A DNA stretch of 64,000 nucleotides from Cyclina sinensis (GCA_012932295.1 JAAONU010000004.1:8669446-8733445), one strand, 5' to 3'. Numbered from the stretch's first letter, positions 1 through 12,446 are shown. A program made the numbers and translations. The notes: generated from the letters alone by a model not told the origin.

Positions 1-39
1 TGATTGGTAACTTTGTCCTTTCATTCTCACCAGAATACT

Positions 40-926
40 AGATGAAAGGAGGAATGTGGAAGTCACAGTCAAATCCAGGAATGTGGAGGCCACAGTCAAA
101 TCCAGAAATGTCGAAGTCACAGTCAAATACAGGAATGTGGAGGTCACAGTCAAATCCAGGAATGTGGAGGTCACAGTCAAATCCAGGAATGTGGAGGTCA
201 CAGTCAAATCCAGGAAAGTGGAGGTCACAGTCAAATCCAGGAATGTCGAAGTCACAGTCAAATCCAGGAATGTGGAGGTCACAGTCAAATCCAGGAATGT
301 GGAGGTCACAGTCAAATCCAGAAATGTCGAAGTCACAGTCAAATCATGGATTGTGGAAGTTGCAGTGAAATCCAGAATTATTGAAGTCTCTGTAAAATCC
401 AGGAATCTCGAGGTCACTATCAAGTCCTTTATTGTGGAAGTTGCAGTCAAATCCAGGAATCTGGAAGTCACAGTCAAATCCAGGAATATGAAAGTTACAG
501 TCAAATTCTGGATTGTGACGTTGTCAAATCCTGGATTGTAGAAATCAAAGTGAAATATAGGAATTTGGAAGTCACAGTCAAAACCAGGATTGTGGAAATC
601 CAGGAACATGAAAGTCACAGTCAATTCCAGTAATGTAGAAGTCACTGTCTAATCTTGAAATATGGAAGTTACAGTCAAACCAAGGAATGTGGAGGTCAGA
701 ACCAAATCAAGAAATGAGGAAGTCACAGTCAAATATTGGATTGTAGTAGTCACTGTGAAATACAGAAATTTGAAGTCACAGTCAAAACCAGGAATGTGGA
801 AGTCAATGTCAAATACAGGAATATAAGTCACAGTGAAAACAAGGACTGTGGAAGTCTCAGTTAAATCCAGGAATGTGAAATTACAATGAAATCCAAGAAT
901 GTGAAAGTCACAGTCAAATCCAATGG
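40..926. repeat. 27-bp minisatellite, about 33 units
   Basis: Direct tandem repeat with consensus GAATGTGGAGGTCACAGTCA plus AATCCAG, 27 bp. Units are nearly perfect from 40 to 350 and increasingly diverged to about 926. Because 27 is a multiple of three, long reading frames stay open (for example a 9-residue repeat MWRSQSNPG), but I see no start context, splice site or signal peptide, and diverged units break the frames. I treat the open frames as a by-product of the repeat. Confidence 0.93.
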
Positions 927-1140
927 ACAGGTTAATATGCCTCTTAAATTTATGACTATCACTCCTGATAAACAGATTTACTCTTTTAAACAGACAGTTA
1001 TATTAACCTATTAATTTTACACAGATTTGGACACATTCATTCTTGCATTTATATAAACCCATCTTGATCACTGCTTCCTGGGACCAAACTAAGCTATTGT
1101 GTCTTCAGTGTGGAATACAGAATCACTTAAGACTTGCACC

Positions 1141-1215
1141 CTTAGTGGGATCTGAACTAATGACCTCTGCAGCGGGATTATAGGTTCTTCCCCATGACCA
1201 GTGTCTTCACATTCA
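1141..1215 (-). repeat. tRNA-derived SINE head (fragment)
   Basis: Read on the minus strand, the segment has an A-box-like ACTGGTCATGGGGAAGAAC and, about 35 nt later, a B-box-like AGTTCAGATCCC. This is the internal RNA polymerase III promoter spacing of a tRNA-derived SINE. A clean cloverleaf does not form, so I call a SINE rather than a tRNA gene. Confidence 0.45.
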
Positions 1216-3179
1216 AAGTCTAGTGATTACCAGCTGCAAAACTACTGTGTAAAAGGATTCAAATAAGTAAAGTTTCATTCAGGAGAAAATTTGGAAAATG
1301 TTCACCCTTAACTGATGTTAAAACAAAATACTATTAATGATACTCTGTATCGTGATCATGTTCAGTTACAGTTGCATAGCCTCATGTCCTATTTTTTCCC
1401 ATGTTACTGACAGATGAGAATTAACTTACTAATGGGAATTAAAATTAAGTTCTCCAATTACCCTAGACTTGCTAAAACCAAATGAAAGAAATATCTCTGA
1501 CTATGTCCAACATTTCTGACTCAGCGGATTTAGCCAAATGCCTGCAAATGTTTTTATGTGGTAAGTAACTCAATACACAAGAAAACATAATGCCTGGCAG
1601 ATAAGAACTTAATTTACTGAAACATAAGATGGACCTTTCTTAATGTAACCCAGTGAAACATAACCAACCAACCAACAAAAGAAGGAAGTTGAAGGCTTAA
1701 ATCCAACCAAATCCTGCACAAGGCCTATTAGCTAGCTCCTGCATGGCACACAGTCTATCTTGTAAACCCGAGACATCTGAACTATGATGACTATAAAGCT
1801 TGTCACAGTTATTGCATAATATATAAAAGCAATAAGTAACTTATACTTACAATAATTATTTGAAGACATGTTGACCTCTTTCTGAATCTTTCTCTATGTT
1901 AAATAATAGATTCCATTGAAGGGTCAAAGCTCATCTCTCCATGCCCAACTTTATCACTTGCTCACACGAGCCTTGATTTGCTAACCAATCTGCCAACAGG
2001 TCTTTCTCTAAATATAGCCTTAATCTGATTATACTGCCTTAAACCATTCCACTGCATCTATAAATAGACTGTATTCCTGATTATCGAGAGCACGGCGTTC
2101 TCCTTGCTGGACTGTTGCGGAAAAAATCAATTCTCTCCTGGAAGAAAATAACAAGCAGAAAAAATTAATTTCAGCTCGTTGCGAGCTCACAATGACAGCA
2201 GATTGGCATTTCAGAAGAATAAGAAAATAACAACGCTTTTATTTAGGGAACAGATATCTAAATATAGCAGGCGCACAATAGTTGGAGAGAGATTCTCTAT
2301 TACTTCAGATAAACATGTCACTTGGGGCATTTTTCAGGAAATTATCTCCAAGGTTTCCATAAATAGAAAAGACGTTGTATTACACGTTTAATGCCTGACT
2401 TTATGACAGAACAAAAATGGCATTACTTAAATATATCAATGTCTCTTAAGCTCTGAATAAAATATTATACAATGTAGCTTTTAATCCTAGGATATTTTTG
2501 TCAAGACTTTATATGAAAAACAGTTGATGATATATATACTGCTCTGAGAATATAATATTTTATGAAAACTTAATATGAGAATGAAACTTTAATGATAAAT
2601 ATTTATTTCCAAACTGCAAAGTTGGCAGTGTTTTTTTACAGAGAATGGGAGTGTAGCACTGGTCATTCCGATGAATGAGGGTTAGATAAACTGCCTGTCT
2701 GATATGATTAGTTTTAAGGTCATTTTAGTATGTGTAAAATTGCTTCCGAAATAAAGTAAAGAAATCAGATGCATTTACCTGTAAGGTAAACACCACATGT
2801 CACTGTCCAAGCAGGCAACTATTTAAAACATTACTGTATGAAACAAACAATACACACCCTCCTCCCCCTTCAATTTTTGTTCTTTGAGAAAATGTCACTT
2901 GCATGTTTGTCTTTCTTTAAATAATGTTCAAAAATATGGCCCGAGTATAGGAAACTTTGATTTTGTAGAAGAAGGTATCACCTGACATTTCTCACTAGAG
3001 TATGATGTCTTTACCATAAATACTCGCCTATAAGATGCATTGCAGAAGCTGAATGAGAGTGCAGATGTGGCCAGAATTGTCCAAGTACAGTGCCTCAAAC
3101 CTTCATTTCATACTGCATCTGCATCTTATAAAAGGGTCAATGCAAAGGGTACAGATTTTTGACCTGAATTTAGAGGGGT

Positions 3180-3203
3180 GGGGGGGGGGGGGGGGGGGGG
3201 GGG
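3180..3203. repeat. Homopolymer G tract (24 G)
   Basis: Uninterrupted run of 24 G inside a repeat-like segment. Flanks contain ACTCGCCTATAAGATGCA on the left and GCGTCTTATAAG on the right, loosely inverted, suggesting a degenerate short element. Assembly length here is unreliable. Confidence 0.8.
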
Positions 3204-3617
3204 TAGTGTCTTATACACAAGGGCGTCTTATAAGTCATCTTAGGGCATCTTTTAAATGAAAACACACTTTCTTTCCTTAACAAAAATAAACTTCAAACTT
3301 TGAGTTCCCCACCTCAATAGAAAAAGAAGTACAATAATCAAAGGGAGGTAACTGTTACTTGAATAAAAATGCCAACTGAATACATCTTAATGACACTAAC
3401 ATAATATTAAGACAACAAAGGTATGTGTACATCAAACAATACTGATTCTTTTATACTTAGTCTAATATATTTTCATAGATGCAAAAACTACCATGTTTTA
3501 CACAAAGTCTTATTAAGTTTCGTATTTTTTCCTTCAACTGAAAAACCATTTGTACTTTTTGTTCTATAGGTGAATTCATGTATATGAATTAAAACTGAAA
3601 ACCTAACTGATTGTATA

Positions 3618-3766
3618 CAGTAAGACCCCTGCTAATGAGATAACTTTGACTATTTCAGAATACTGCAAGAATAAGCAATTTGAAAGAATCAAAATTCAGA
3701 ACAAGAGAGACAGGTTATTCAAACCTGTTCACTAATGAGACAACTAAAATTGACCAGTTTTTACTG
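3618..3766. mobile_element. Small MITE, TA-flanked
   Basis: 149-bp element beginning CAGTAAGACCCC and ending CAGTTTTTACTG, so the termini are inverted (CAGTAARAC-like). It is flanked by TA on both sides, as expected for a Tc1/mariner-type non-autonomous element. Internal inverted copies of CTAATGAGA also occur. Related sequence (ACCGATTCACTTATGAGACC ... TTTACTGTA) recurs near 42.98, 51.70 and 54.55 kb. No coding capacity. Confidence 0.6.
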
Positions 3767-4278
3767 TACTTCTATCTCTTATTGAACTTTGTCAGACTTC
3801 TCATTGTAATAAACAGCAGTCTACTAGAAAGCACTTATATAACTGTAATCCAGTAACAGCTACCGGCACACTGGCAGTGAATAAACCAGCTTCAATTGCA
3901 CCAAATAAAACAGCAAGAGACAAATGCATCCAATGGAATAATGTATCTTCCAAGAAATAATTCTACATATGTGATTACATGACTGACTTTTGCAAGAATC
4001 AAAGAGGCCATTATAGCTTTAACATTTTTTGTCCTAGTTCAGCAGATCCTTAGTGAAACTAACTGGACACAGTCAGTAAATTTTATAGTGATCTACAAGT
4101 CAAACTGACTTTTCTCGTTTTGTTTACACCTAAGTTTTTTTTTTGATAATCAGCAAAAGCTAAAAATCAGATCCGGATAAAAGATATTACATAAATTTGC
4201 TGTTCAAAAATGTAAAATTCAGAATTCCATATCTATTATTTATTTAATTCCACATTTAACATTCACAGGTGGTAAGAA

Positions 4279-5100
4279 TCAAGCAGGTGAACCCTTTGCA
4301 TTATCTTCTCTGGATGGCACAACCATCTTTACCACATCAAAAACCTGAATTATCACATCTTCTACTGAAAATGAAGTTTTTCCAAGGGTCATTTTGAACT
4401 ATGTCCTGAAAAACATATAGTCAAGTACATCTCTACAAAAGTTCACCACCTAACTTGAATTCTACAAATGTTCGTGATGAATTACTTCTGTTCGTATCAA
4501 TTTAGATCTGCCAGGCAGTTGGAGCTGGCAATTTCCAATCTTTATTATTTATTTCAGATCTGACCAACATCATGCTTCTTCACAATGCGCATGTCAGTCA
4601 CTATCACCTTAAGAGTGTTTGGCAGTATCTAGTTGAAGTGATTTGAAAAAGTTTTGAGATTAACAAATGTTTAACTGTCTCAATCACTTTTCAAAGACAA
4701 TGAGGGACATTCCTGATAACAAATTATCTCCCTTACTTAGATAACATCAAAGGTAGACCAAATAGCACATTGGTCCTTTCAGCTGGAATCCTCTAACTTT
4801 ATCCTTGTTTCTAATTGTGATGGTCTTGACTTTTAGTTGTGAAAATTGTTACTTATATACTAAATAAAAAGTTAAGATTATCAAAAAACAAAGATAATGG
4901 TGTTAGCAAAACATGTTTCTTAACTAAATGTGTAATCTGACTACCATTGTTGCAAATAATTAGGCTTAATTATCACCGTACCAAAAGAGGAAACAGCGAT
5001 AAAAGCAGAGGAATCCAAATGGAAGGACTAATGTAATATCATAGAGTATTCAGGGTAGATAATCCACTAATGTCCCCCATGGATTTAGCCAGAATCTCAA
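4279..5100 (-). other. Candidate exons of an unidentified minus-strand gene
   Basis: Three short stretches on the minus strand each combine an acceptor-like site with an open, protein-like frame. At 5100-5039 there is an open frame after TTTAACAG. At 4628-4554 there is a 24-residue tail after CAACTAG, ending TGA, with AATAAA at 4546-4541. At 4405-4279 there is an acceptor GTTTTTCAG, an ATG at 4392, a 37-codon frame, a TGA, and AATAAA-containing sequence about 40 nt downstream. I do not recognise the protein, and the pieces do not obviously join in one frame. They could be alternative last exons or chance. Confidence 0.15.
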
Positions 5101-5786
5101 CTGTTAAAGTCTTTTTACAAGTGGTTTATTTCAACAGCTTCAAGTAGCCACATACAGGACTTCAATATTTGAAAGTATTTTTTTTACTATACCCTAATAC
5201 TGATCAAATATGTATAATCTATTCAATTATTTATATAACTCTCTAAGTCTCAATTTATTTGTTACATTCACTTTCAGTCTCTTTTTAAGTAATAAAGACT
5301 ATATCAGAAAGAAAATGGTCATTACTAGCATTAGAGAACATTATTACATAGGCAGGATTATAAATATCCAGGAAAAATAGGGAGATGAATTTTCTCTCTA
5401 GGAATAAACAAATTCACAACTAATCATTTCAGCAATTTCACTTAATCTGTGGAGGTAACTTTCGCTGACATGTCAAGTTCTAATATGCTAATAAACTGAC
5501 ATGTATCTGAAACACTGTAGAATATTTTTACAAGCCTAAAAATATAAAATGATTTATGTGACAAATATATTTCATGACTAATGTCATCTCATTCAAATGT
5601 TAACTAATTAGGGGATTACTATAGGGTAGACTTATGCATTACCTGGATAGTCTGAAATTAGGACAAATTCAAACCTTCAAGAATGAATAAAGTGACATTA
5701 GGTGACCTTAGCTGACTTCTTTGCCGTAATCACCAAAACAAAATTTATACAAAAATTTGTTTCTGTCTATTCTTAACAGAAACATA

Positions 5787-6864
5787 CAGTACACGCAGCG
5801 CGGACTTTGACAACGAACACCTATCCCCGCGATTTTACTGTCCGCGTTGAGGACTAAAATGACCACCGTGTCGAGTGTTCAATCGTATAAAACGCGGTGG
5901 TCAGTGCGGCCGTTCGCGGTGTTCAGTACCGCGGTGTGTCGCGGCGTCGGATCGCGGGGTTTGCAGTGTCCAAAAAAATGAAGCCACAACTTAATTTTAC
6001 TTTCCCAAAATTAGTTGTTTTTTTTCAAAATAGTTACAAAGTACACGTAATTATTACCAGTTGAAGTTGTTTCTTTTTTTTTAATACCCCATCCGGTTTA
6101 ATTTTTGTTTGTTGACGATCGATGTTTGGTTGTATAATTGAGGGTATTTGTAGAAAAGTAGTAGCCGATAATGAATAGATTTACACACCTACATGACATC
6201 TTGTTAATAAACTTTAATTGCTGCAATTAATATATTTCAAGTCTTTAATCGGTGCCGTGTTTGCTTTAATCCACTCGCAACTGAATTACAAATGATAACC
6301 AAACTGCGAAAAGTTAATAGATCTAATTTAAACAGTCAAAATTCGAACAAATCCTCTCTAATTCCGATGCATTTGTGTACAAACGCTCCTATCTGTTACA
6401 CAAAAAAGACAATTCAAAGCAGTTATTTCCAGAAAAAGTTGATCGTAATTTCAGAAAATGAATCAACACGTGTTTAACTGCTTTCAACTTCTGTATCGTC
6501 TAGGCGCCTGGCAAAATTATTGATCGATTTGGCTATATAATAACAAGCGTTTTTCAATTCCAAAAACGAAAGTACTCAATAAACATACACCAGAAATGTA
6601 TTTGAAATTTGGTTTTAATTTGACCAACTGAAGTTGGCCACAAAATAGATGTAAGTAAAATAATTATGAGTAAAATGAAAACCACGTACAAATACTCCAA
6701 GTCAAAACATCGCGGGGACACGCGATGTTCATACCCCTCGGCGGTTGTCATTTTGGCGGACACCCGAAATTTCTGGTGTTCAGTCCACCGCGACTGGCCA
6801 CCCGAAGACGATACCGGCCCCCGCGACAATGTTAACAACGTCAAAGTCCGCGCTGCGTGTACTG
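5787..6864. mobile_element. Non-autonomous TA-flanked DNA transposon, perfect 25-bp TIRs
   Basis: The terminal sequences 5787-5811 and 6840-6864 are exact inverted repeats of 25 bp, starting CAGTACACGCAGCGCGGACT. Each end is bordered by TA, consistent with Tc1/mariner-type TA target duplication. The outer ~200 bp at each side are strikingly GC- and CpG-rich compared with the AT-rich surroundings; the central ~650 bp are AT-rich. No transposase is visible; open frames at 6292-6477 and 6554-6989 show no domain. The identity of the TIRs suggests recent activity in trans. Confidence 0.85.
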
Positions 6865-6866
6865 TA

Positions 6867-7269
6867 AATTACACACATAAGCTTCCGGTGTCTATCACTA
6901 GAAATGTTGTCAAAGTCTTCGTAGTAAAGTGTCTGAAAGGAAGGTTGTTCAATCATCCCAACAAGACTGCAAAAGGCTTACTGCAGTGAAATTAGCAAAT
7001 TAAGGTATTGGTATGAGTAGAGTTTACGTTTTTTGTTAACTGAGTTAGCCTTGCAAAGAGGGACGAGGATCACCTCCTTCAAGAAAATTTCTCGCCCAAA
7101 TATTAAACAGGGCCAATGATTCCCTTCCAGTAACTTTTGTAGAAGTGCTAAAAGTAAATGAAAAAGGTCCATTGAAGTTTTTTAATCACAAAATTTCTTA
7201 ATAACAGATAAATTTTCTGATTCATATTTTTTGCACAGGAGGGGGAATGTCTGTCAAAATTTCACAAGA
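6867..7269. other. Intergenic, nothing recognised
   Basis: AT-rich spacer between two DNA transposons; no splice-supported exon or repeat that I can name. Confidence 0.4.
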
Positions 7270-7277
7270 GGAACTTT

Positions 7278-8330
7278 TAGAGGTGTAACAATTCATTGAT
7301 GCATTGCAATCTACCCTGTCCTCGATGTATGCATTGGAATAAAAATATAAATACCAATATATAGCAATGCGATGCATATTTCACCTCCCGATGCATCGAT
7401 ATGGCAGACAAATATCGATATGGCAGACAAATATCGCAAAACACTAACAATATCTTCCAGGAAAATAAAAACAAACATATTTTTGAAAGACAGAAGAAAA
7501 ACTTTTAGCTTGAATAAAAATAATGAACAAGCACAACCATTATCATATCGTTGTCATCTCATTTCCAGTTTAGGGTAGACCATGTGCGCAGTAATATTAA
7601 TTAATTTTAATCAAGTTTAATTAATTTCATATAAATGGGCTGGTGTTCTTTGTACTTTTTTATAAAAAAATAATTAGAGATTTATATGTTTTCAAGAAAG
7701 TACAACTTACAAACATGAATTTGTAAATTTAGTTGACTTGAAGTCGGATTAAAATAGTGACGATAACAATATGCCTATGTGATATTTGTTATGTATTTAT
7801 ACTTTCATTTCCGTTGACATCATTTTCCCGGTTCTTTTTTCACAGTTGTTGACATAATTATTAAACACTTGTTATTATGTTGTTCTTTTTTTCACAAGAA
7901 AAATCTTTAGTGGTGTATTGTTACTGCTGTACGACTTAAATTGTTAAACTGTCATATTTACAGTAGTAGACTTTGGACTTAAATGTTAGAATAGTAGGTA
8001 CTTGCTGTTATGGTATAATTAAAAATGCCTTTAATCCTTAAGTAATCACTAAAGTAAATTGTTGAAAGATCAAAATCGGAAACCAAGTTCTAATAATAAC
8101 AAGTTGAAGAGATTATTTTTTTGTTATTTTTCTGTAAACAAATGACCAAGTTTTTATATAGATAAAGTCTGAAAGTCAGTATTGTGATACGTATCATATC
8201 GCAACATAAGAATCACAATATGCATCGCATTTCATCAAAGTCTGCAATACATATTGTGAATCGCATCGTTTGATATACAAGTATCGTGATATGTATCGTG
8301 ACAGAAAAAAATGGCAATGCACAGCCCCTA
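7278..8330. mobile_element. hAT-like non-autonomous element with 8-bp TSD
   Basis: A 1053-bp element bounded by the exact 8-bp direct repeat GGAACTTT (7270-7277 and 8331-8338). It begins TAGAGGTGTAACAATTCATT and ends GGCAATGCACAGCCCCTA, imperfect inverted termini of the RGGGNTGTGCAAT type seen in hAT elements. Just inside both ends are clusters of GATGCATCGATAT/ATCGTGATATGTATCG subterminal repeats, a usual hAT transposase-binding arrangement. No transposase reading frame remains; the interior is AT-rich. Confidence 0.85.
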
Positions 8331-8338
8331 GGAACTTT

Positions 8339-9986
8339 CCGTGTTGTCTAAATGAAAGGGAGGGAAATTGCCAAGATGGGCAATTTTCTGGGATTCTTGC
8401 ACAGAAGCAGTCAAGTGAAAGTATCATCATACAAAATAACAAATTCAAGCCCCCATGTGTCAGGGACTGGTTTGTAAAACATTTACGCACAACAAAGTAG
8501 AAATATTTAAATATTAATAAAGTTGTTCACAAGAGACCAGTTCTGTGTACTTGAAATACAACAGAAGCAATCTACCTGATCTAAATATGTTTCAAAGCCA
8601 GATTAATACAAGTACAAGTACTGTACTAAAATATCAGCACAACTGACTGTCCAGGGAACTGATAGATGCTGATAAGCTAGGTAAATTCAAAATCTAAAAA
8701 TTAATCTGAAACCTGGAAAGAAATTTTTATTTTTTGCAATCTTTATTTAAAAAAAACAACTAACCAAATGCTTAAATGAATAAATAGCATACTGTGTATT
8801 TTTGCTGGCCAACTACAGTCATAATCAATTTTGATACATTTATTTTTCAGTGTTAAAATTTTTGTCATCTGCACATAAAATCAACACACTACCTGGGAAA
8901 ATCGCATTCACAATACAAAATATCAGACTTGAGGATACATACATGAACAGCTAACAAACGGAAATCGTTTGTGACACACAAACAGTTAAAGATTTGTAAA
9001 TTTCACAGTTGTTTACCCAGCGAAAACTGATCCGATTTGCAAATTAACAAGTTTTGCACGCGAATCACGTATCAAACAAACGAAATCATGATCACTTATA
9101 TAAAATATTAGTAAAATAGTTGTGCTTTTCCGTGTTACACTGATGAGCAAAGCCATAATTTCAATTAACTTACAATATTTTAAGGTTTCTAGACGGAAAA
9201 GTTATTTTGCTGTCAACAGTTCGCCATCTTAGATGATCACGTGGGCCGAAAAGACCAATCATTTCCTAAATTTCCGATCTTAAAATAGAGCAATTGACGC
9301 ATGTAGGGATCTATTTTAAGATTGCCTCGACCTTCTTTACAACGCCGCTTATATTTAATTAGGTCAAATTCTAAAATTGACCCTTTGGGTCAGGATAATT
9401 ATATAATCAAGTCCCCTGTTCTGGATCATTGGAACTGATTATAAAGTTATGATGGGTTAATATCGCAGGAGACTGTCCAAATCTGTACTGTATACGTGGT
9501 TTTATATTTTTTGTAATACAAAAATAGAAAAGAGGCCATGTATATGTATACAGCTCTTTATATTGAATTTCAATTTCGAGCTCTTGTGGTTAATATATAG
9601 TACAGAATGGGGACGTAAAAATCAGGGAAAATGGGCAGCGAAATGCACCTATCAATATTTTCCGGTCCTCACTTGTCCAAATATTTAGACGGACATGGTG
9701 GATTTGATGATACTTTTATTTTTGGTAAAATTAATTTTGTGACATCTTTCTATGAAGGACTAGTTTCGTAGTCTGAAACCCCCACCTCAGAGCAATGGAA
9801 ATTTGTCAAAATTGCCACAGTGGGAGATGCTTTACATATCAAATGACCCAAGATCTAAAATTCGACCAAAGTCTATTCCCCGGGATTGGGAACCGTCCTG
9901 GCTGTCAAATTCACGCCTGTCGTGTATGCCTCCCCCCCCCCACCACCTTTCCGCCACTCCGGGGAAAACATTAATAGGTGCATAAG
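8339..9986. other. Intergenic; possible minus-strand promoter near 9.23 kb
   Basis: No coding exon recognised. At 9222-9243 the minus strand reads CACGTG (E-box) near AAGATGGCGA (YY1-like, typical of initiator regions of housekeeping genes), followed about 60 nt further by a donor-like ATT|GTAAGT. This could be a first, non-coding exon of a leftward gene, but I cannot connect it to downstream exons. Confidence 0.25.
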
Positions 9987-11048
9987 CAGGGCCGGATCCA
10001 GAAATTTCTGATTGGGGGGGCTTGGGGGAAGGTACGGAAGGGGGTAACCCCCTTCCGTAGGGGGGGTTTGGGGGGCCTCCCCCAAGAAAATTTTTAACAA
10101 AAGGTGGAGTAAATGGCTCATTTTGGTGCATTTTAGGCATAAAAATATAATGAAATTTGTGTGAGAATTTAAAAGAAATATACTGGTATTCTTTGAAATG
10201 TTCAACTAAAGCAAAAAAAACTTTTTTTCATTTTATATTTATAAAGTCCCTTGAAACAAATAATTTATCAATAAATTAATTGGCATAACAAATAACACCG
10301 TCATCACATTATCCAATCTCCACGCAGTGATCTCCCCATCATTCTTTGGAAAGATCTCTGCAGACACGGGTTAACCTTAACTGGATTTCAGCTGGTTAGT
10401 TTAGTAACAGTTGGAATTGCATTGATTAAACATGCCTGGCTGTAATGAAATTTTTTTTTAAAAATGTAACTTGAAAAAAAGTTTAAAATTTTGTTTATTT
10501 ACTTTCGACCATCATCACGTGACATGACTGTCGGCAGTGATTACTGTACTGAAAGTATGGAAGGGAAGTAACCGCTGTGTGGAGTTTGCACCATTCGGAA
10601 CACCTCGGGCGACTTCAATTAGTCTTTATACCAAGTTTTCGGAAAAAGCCAAGTTGTTACCACTTTAGTTTGCACAATATCATCAGGCAATTGATCATGG
10701 TCAGCAGACGCTCATTTAACAACTTTATCAAATACGTCAATGTTACTAGACGCTTGAAAACTATACATCATGATCAGTCTGGAGGACTCTCGGATAATCC
10801 GTGCCACCGAATATACGGTATATTGTGTAATATACACGGCTATAAAGTTGCGAACTCGTTATCAGTTGTTACGCAATATTGCATGACCACTGCAAATTGA
10901 AAGGTTGACTGTGTTTCTGTTACGAGGTGAAAAGAGCTGAAAAAAATGTTTTAGAGTCTTAAAAAATGAGCCCTTTTATTTTTTTTTTACAAACGGGCCA
11001 GCTGGGGGGGCTTGGGCCCCTTAAGCCCCCCCGGTAAATCCGTGCCTG
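9987..11048. mobile_element. hAT-like non-autonomous element with G-rich/C-rich subtermini
   Basis: About 1062 bp, starting CAGGGCCGGATCCAG and ending CCGGTAAATCCGTGCCTG, whose complement CAGGCACGGATTTACC matches the start. CATAAG lies immediately outside both ends (9981-9986 and 11049-11054), a likely degenerate target duplication. Inside each end is a G- or C-run rich block (GGGGGGGCTTGGG... and its inverse), including a small palindrome around 10030-10062. No transposase is seen; the open frame 10577-10900 has no recognised domain. Confidence 0.75.
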
Positions 11049-11326
11049 CATAAGGGTGGATACAGGGGCCTGTGAAGCTTTCGGATATTTTTTTGGTTGA
11101 ACCCATAACCTTTACGATTTTGCTTGCAATATAGTCTTAAATCATAAGCTAAAGTTTTACAGGACGTTATGATTTGAAACCTGACTTTTTTTAGTTCTAA
11201 ATAGGGACAGATTTAAAAAAATAAAAAAGAAATAAATTAAGTGTTAGAATAAAAATATGGTAAATAACTGTCAGAATTAGATGCAGATATTGTGTAGATT
11301 TGATTATAGAGACCATGTTCCTTTAA

Positions 11327-11532
11327 CCCTTAACCTGCTGGAACCAAAAGTGATTAGCCTTTGCCACCAGTATAGAGCCAGGCCAGCCTGCACATCCGTG
11401 CAGTCTGACCAGGCTCTATACTGTTGGTAGCTCCATTTTTGTATTTTGAAATTGAAATCCCTTAAACTTTGAATGGACTGTTCCAAATTCAAAGCTGGAC
11501 AAATCCATTACAAAAATTCAGCAGGTTAAGGG
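11327..11532. mobile_element. 206-bp MITE with TTAA target sites
   Basis: Termini CCCTTAACCTGCTG and CAGCAGGTTAAGGG are perfect inverted repeats, and TTAA lies outside each end (11323-11326, 11533-11536). TTAA duplication is the signature of piggyBac- or Kolobok-type transposition. The interior contains GTGCAGTCTGACCAGGCTCT, a motif echoed weakly elsewhere in the window (about 17.24, 29.87 and 36.56 kb). Too short to code; the 62-codon minus frame here is incidental. Confidence 0.85.
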
Positions 11533-11536
11533 TTAA

Positions 11537-12439
11537 CGATTCGAGTAAGCACATTTACGACATGTAAAGTTCAAACATTTATATTATATGCTAACACATT
11601 AAGAATGATATGGAATGCCAAACCTGCCGCAGTTTAAATTTTGCACCTCTCAAGGTCTCAAAATAATTTGTGCTCTCAACAGTTTAAAAGGAGAGAGTTA
11701 AAAATCAATTGAAGCTCGACGGAAAGTTTAGTTCAAACTTTGAACGTATCTTGTCAAAGAAGTTAAATATTAACTGCACATGAATTGAAATGCAGAGAGT
11801 GTAAAGAAATTTAGGGCTCAACAAAATATTTACAACACGCATAGATTGCATTGCTAGCTAAAAAAAAAAATAAATGCACGCATTATTTTTTGTTGTTGTC
11901 AAGCGATCCGTTTATGATTTGAACCGAAGTTCAATCCTAATAAAGTTCTCTTAATTTCATTTAATGCAAACACAAAGAAACATCTATGTTATTATCTATT
12001 CAATATTTGGTATATAGGCCTAAACTTCGACGCCATGAAATTTTCAATGATTTCAAATGATATCTTTATCATCATCACCATCAAAACACCTCGTTATGAA
12101 AATGACTAGAAAAAAGCTTACAGATTTCCGAGTTGAAGCTAATGACTTCAAAAACAAGACAAACATTTTTTATACTTTCTGTGAAGAAGTAAAGTAATCA
12201 CACAAAGTAGTTCCATTCAGAAATAAACGCATTTTACTTACATGCAGTTCGATTCATAAACAAAACATTTTTTCTGTACGTGAGAACCTTGCAAGTTGAG
12301 AAATAGGTCCGATTAAAACCAAAAGATGAAATGTTAATAGGTATTTGAACCAGATTAGCAGAAAGAAACTTTTTATACGCATGTGCTATTGAAAACCAAA
12401 GAATAACCAACGGTTACATTTCTACATATGATTGTTGTT
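11537..12439. other. Intergenic, nothing recognised
   Basis: AT-rich spacer leading to the first 39-bp array; contains several 'TTTAAATTTTGCACCTCTCAAGG'-like simple stretches but no exon or named repeat. Confidence 0.4.
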
Positions 12440-12446
12440 TGAAGAT

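Larger units (their letters stand above)
927..3610. other. Intergenic, no gene recognised
   Basis: AT-rich sequence without a convincing coding exon. It holds a tRNA-like SINE fragment (1141-1215), a TATA-like TATAAATAG at about 2059-2067 followed by no recognisable gene, and a repeat fragment with a long G run (about 3012-3250). The open frames at 2179-2391 and 3053-3259 have no recognisable domain; the second runs through the G tract. Confidence 0.5.

Noticed and set aside
56..541. 161-codon frame of MEVTVKSRN repeats as a repeat protein
   Set aside because: By-product of the 27-bp minisatellite; the frame dies as units diverge and an equally long alternative frame overlaps it.
3180..3203. 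G-quadruplex regulatory element at the 24-G run
   Set aside because: A plain homopolymer in a repeat fragment far from any recognised promoter; its length is also assembly-sensitive.
6554..6989. Open frames of 96 and 107 codons on opposite strands
   Set aside because: Located inside the GC-rich subterminal region of a DNA transposon; no domain and no conservation evidence.
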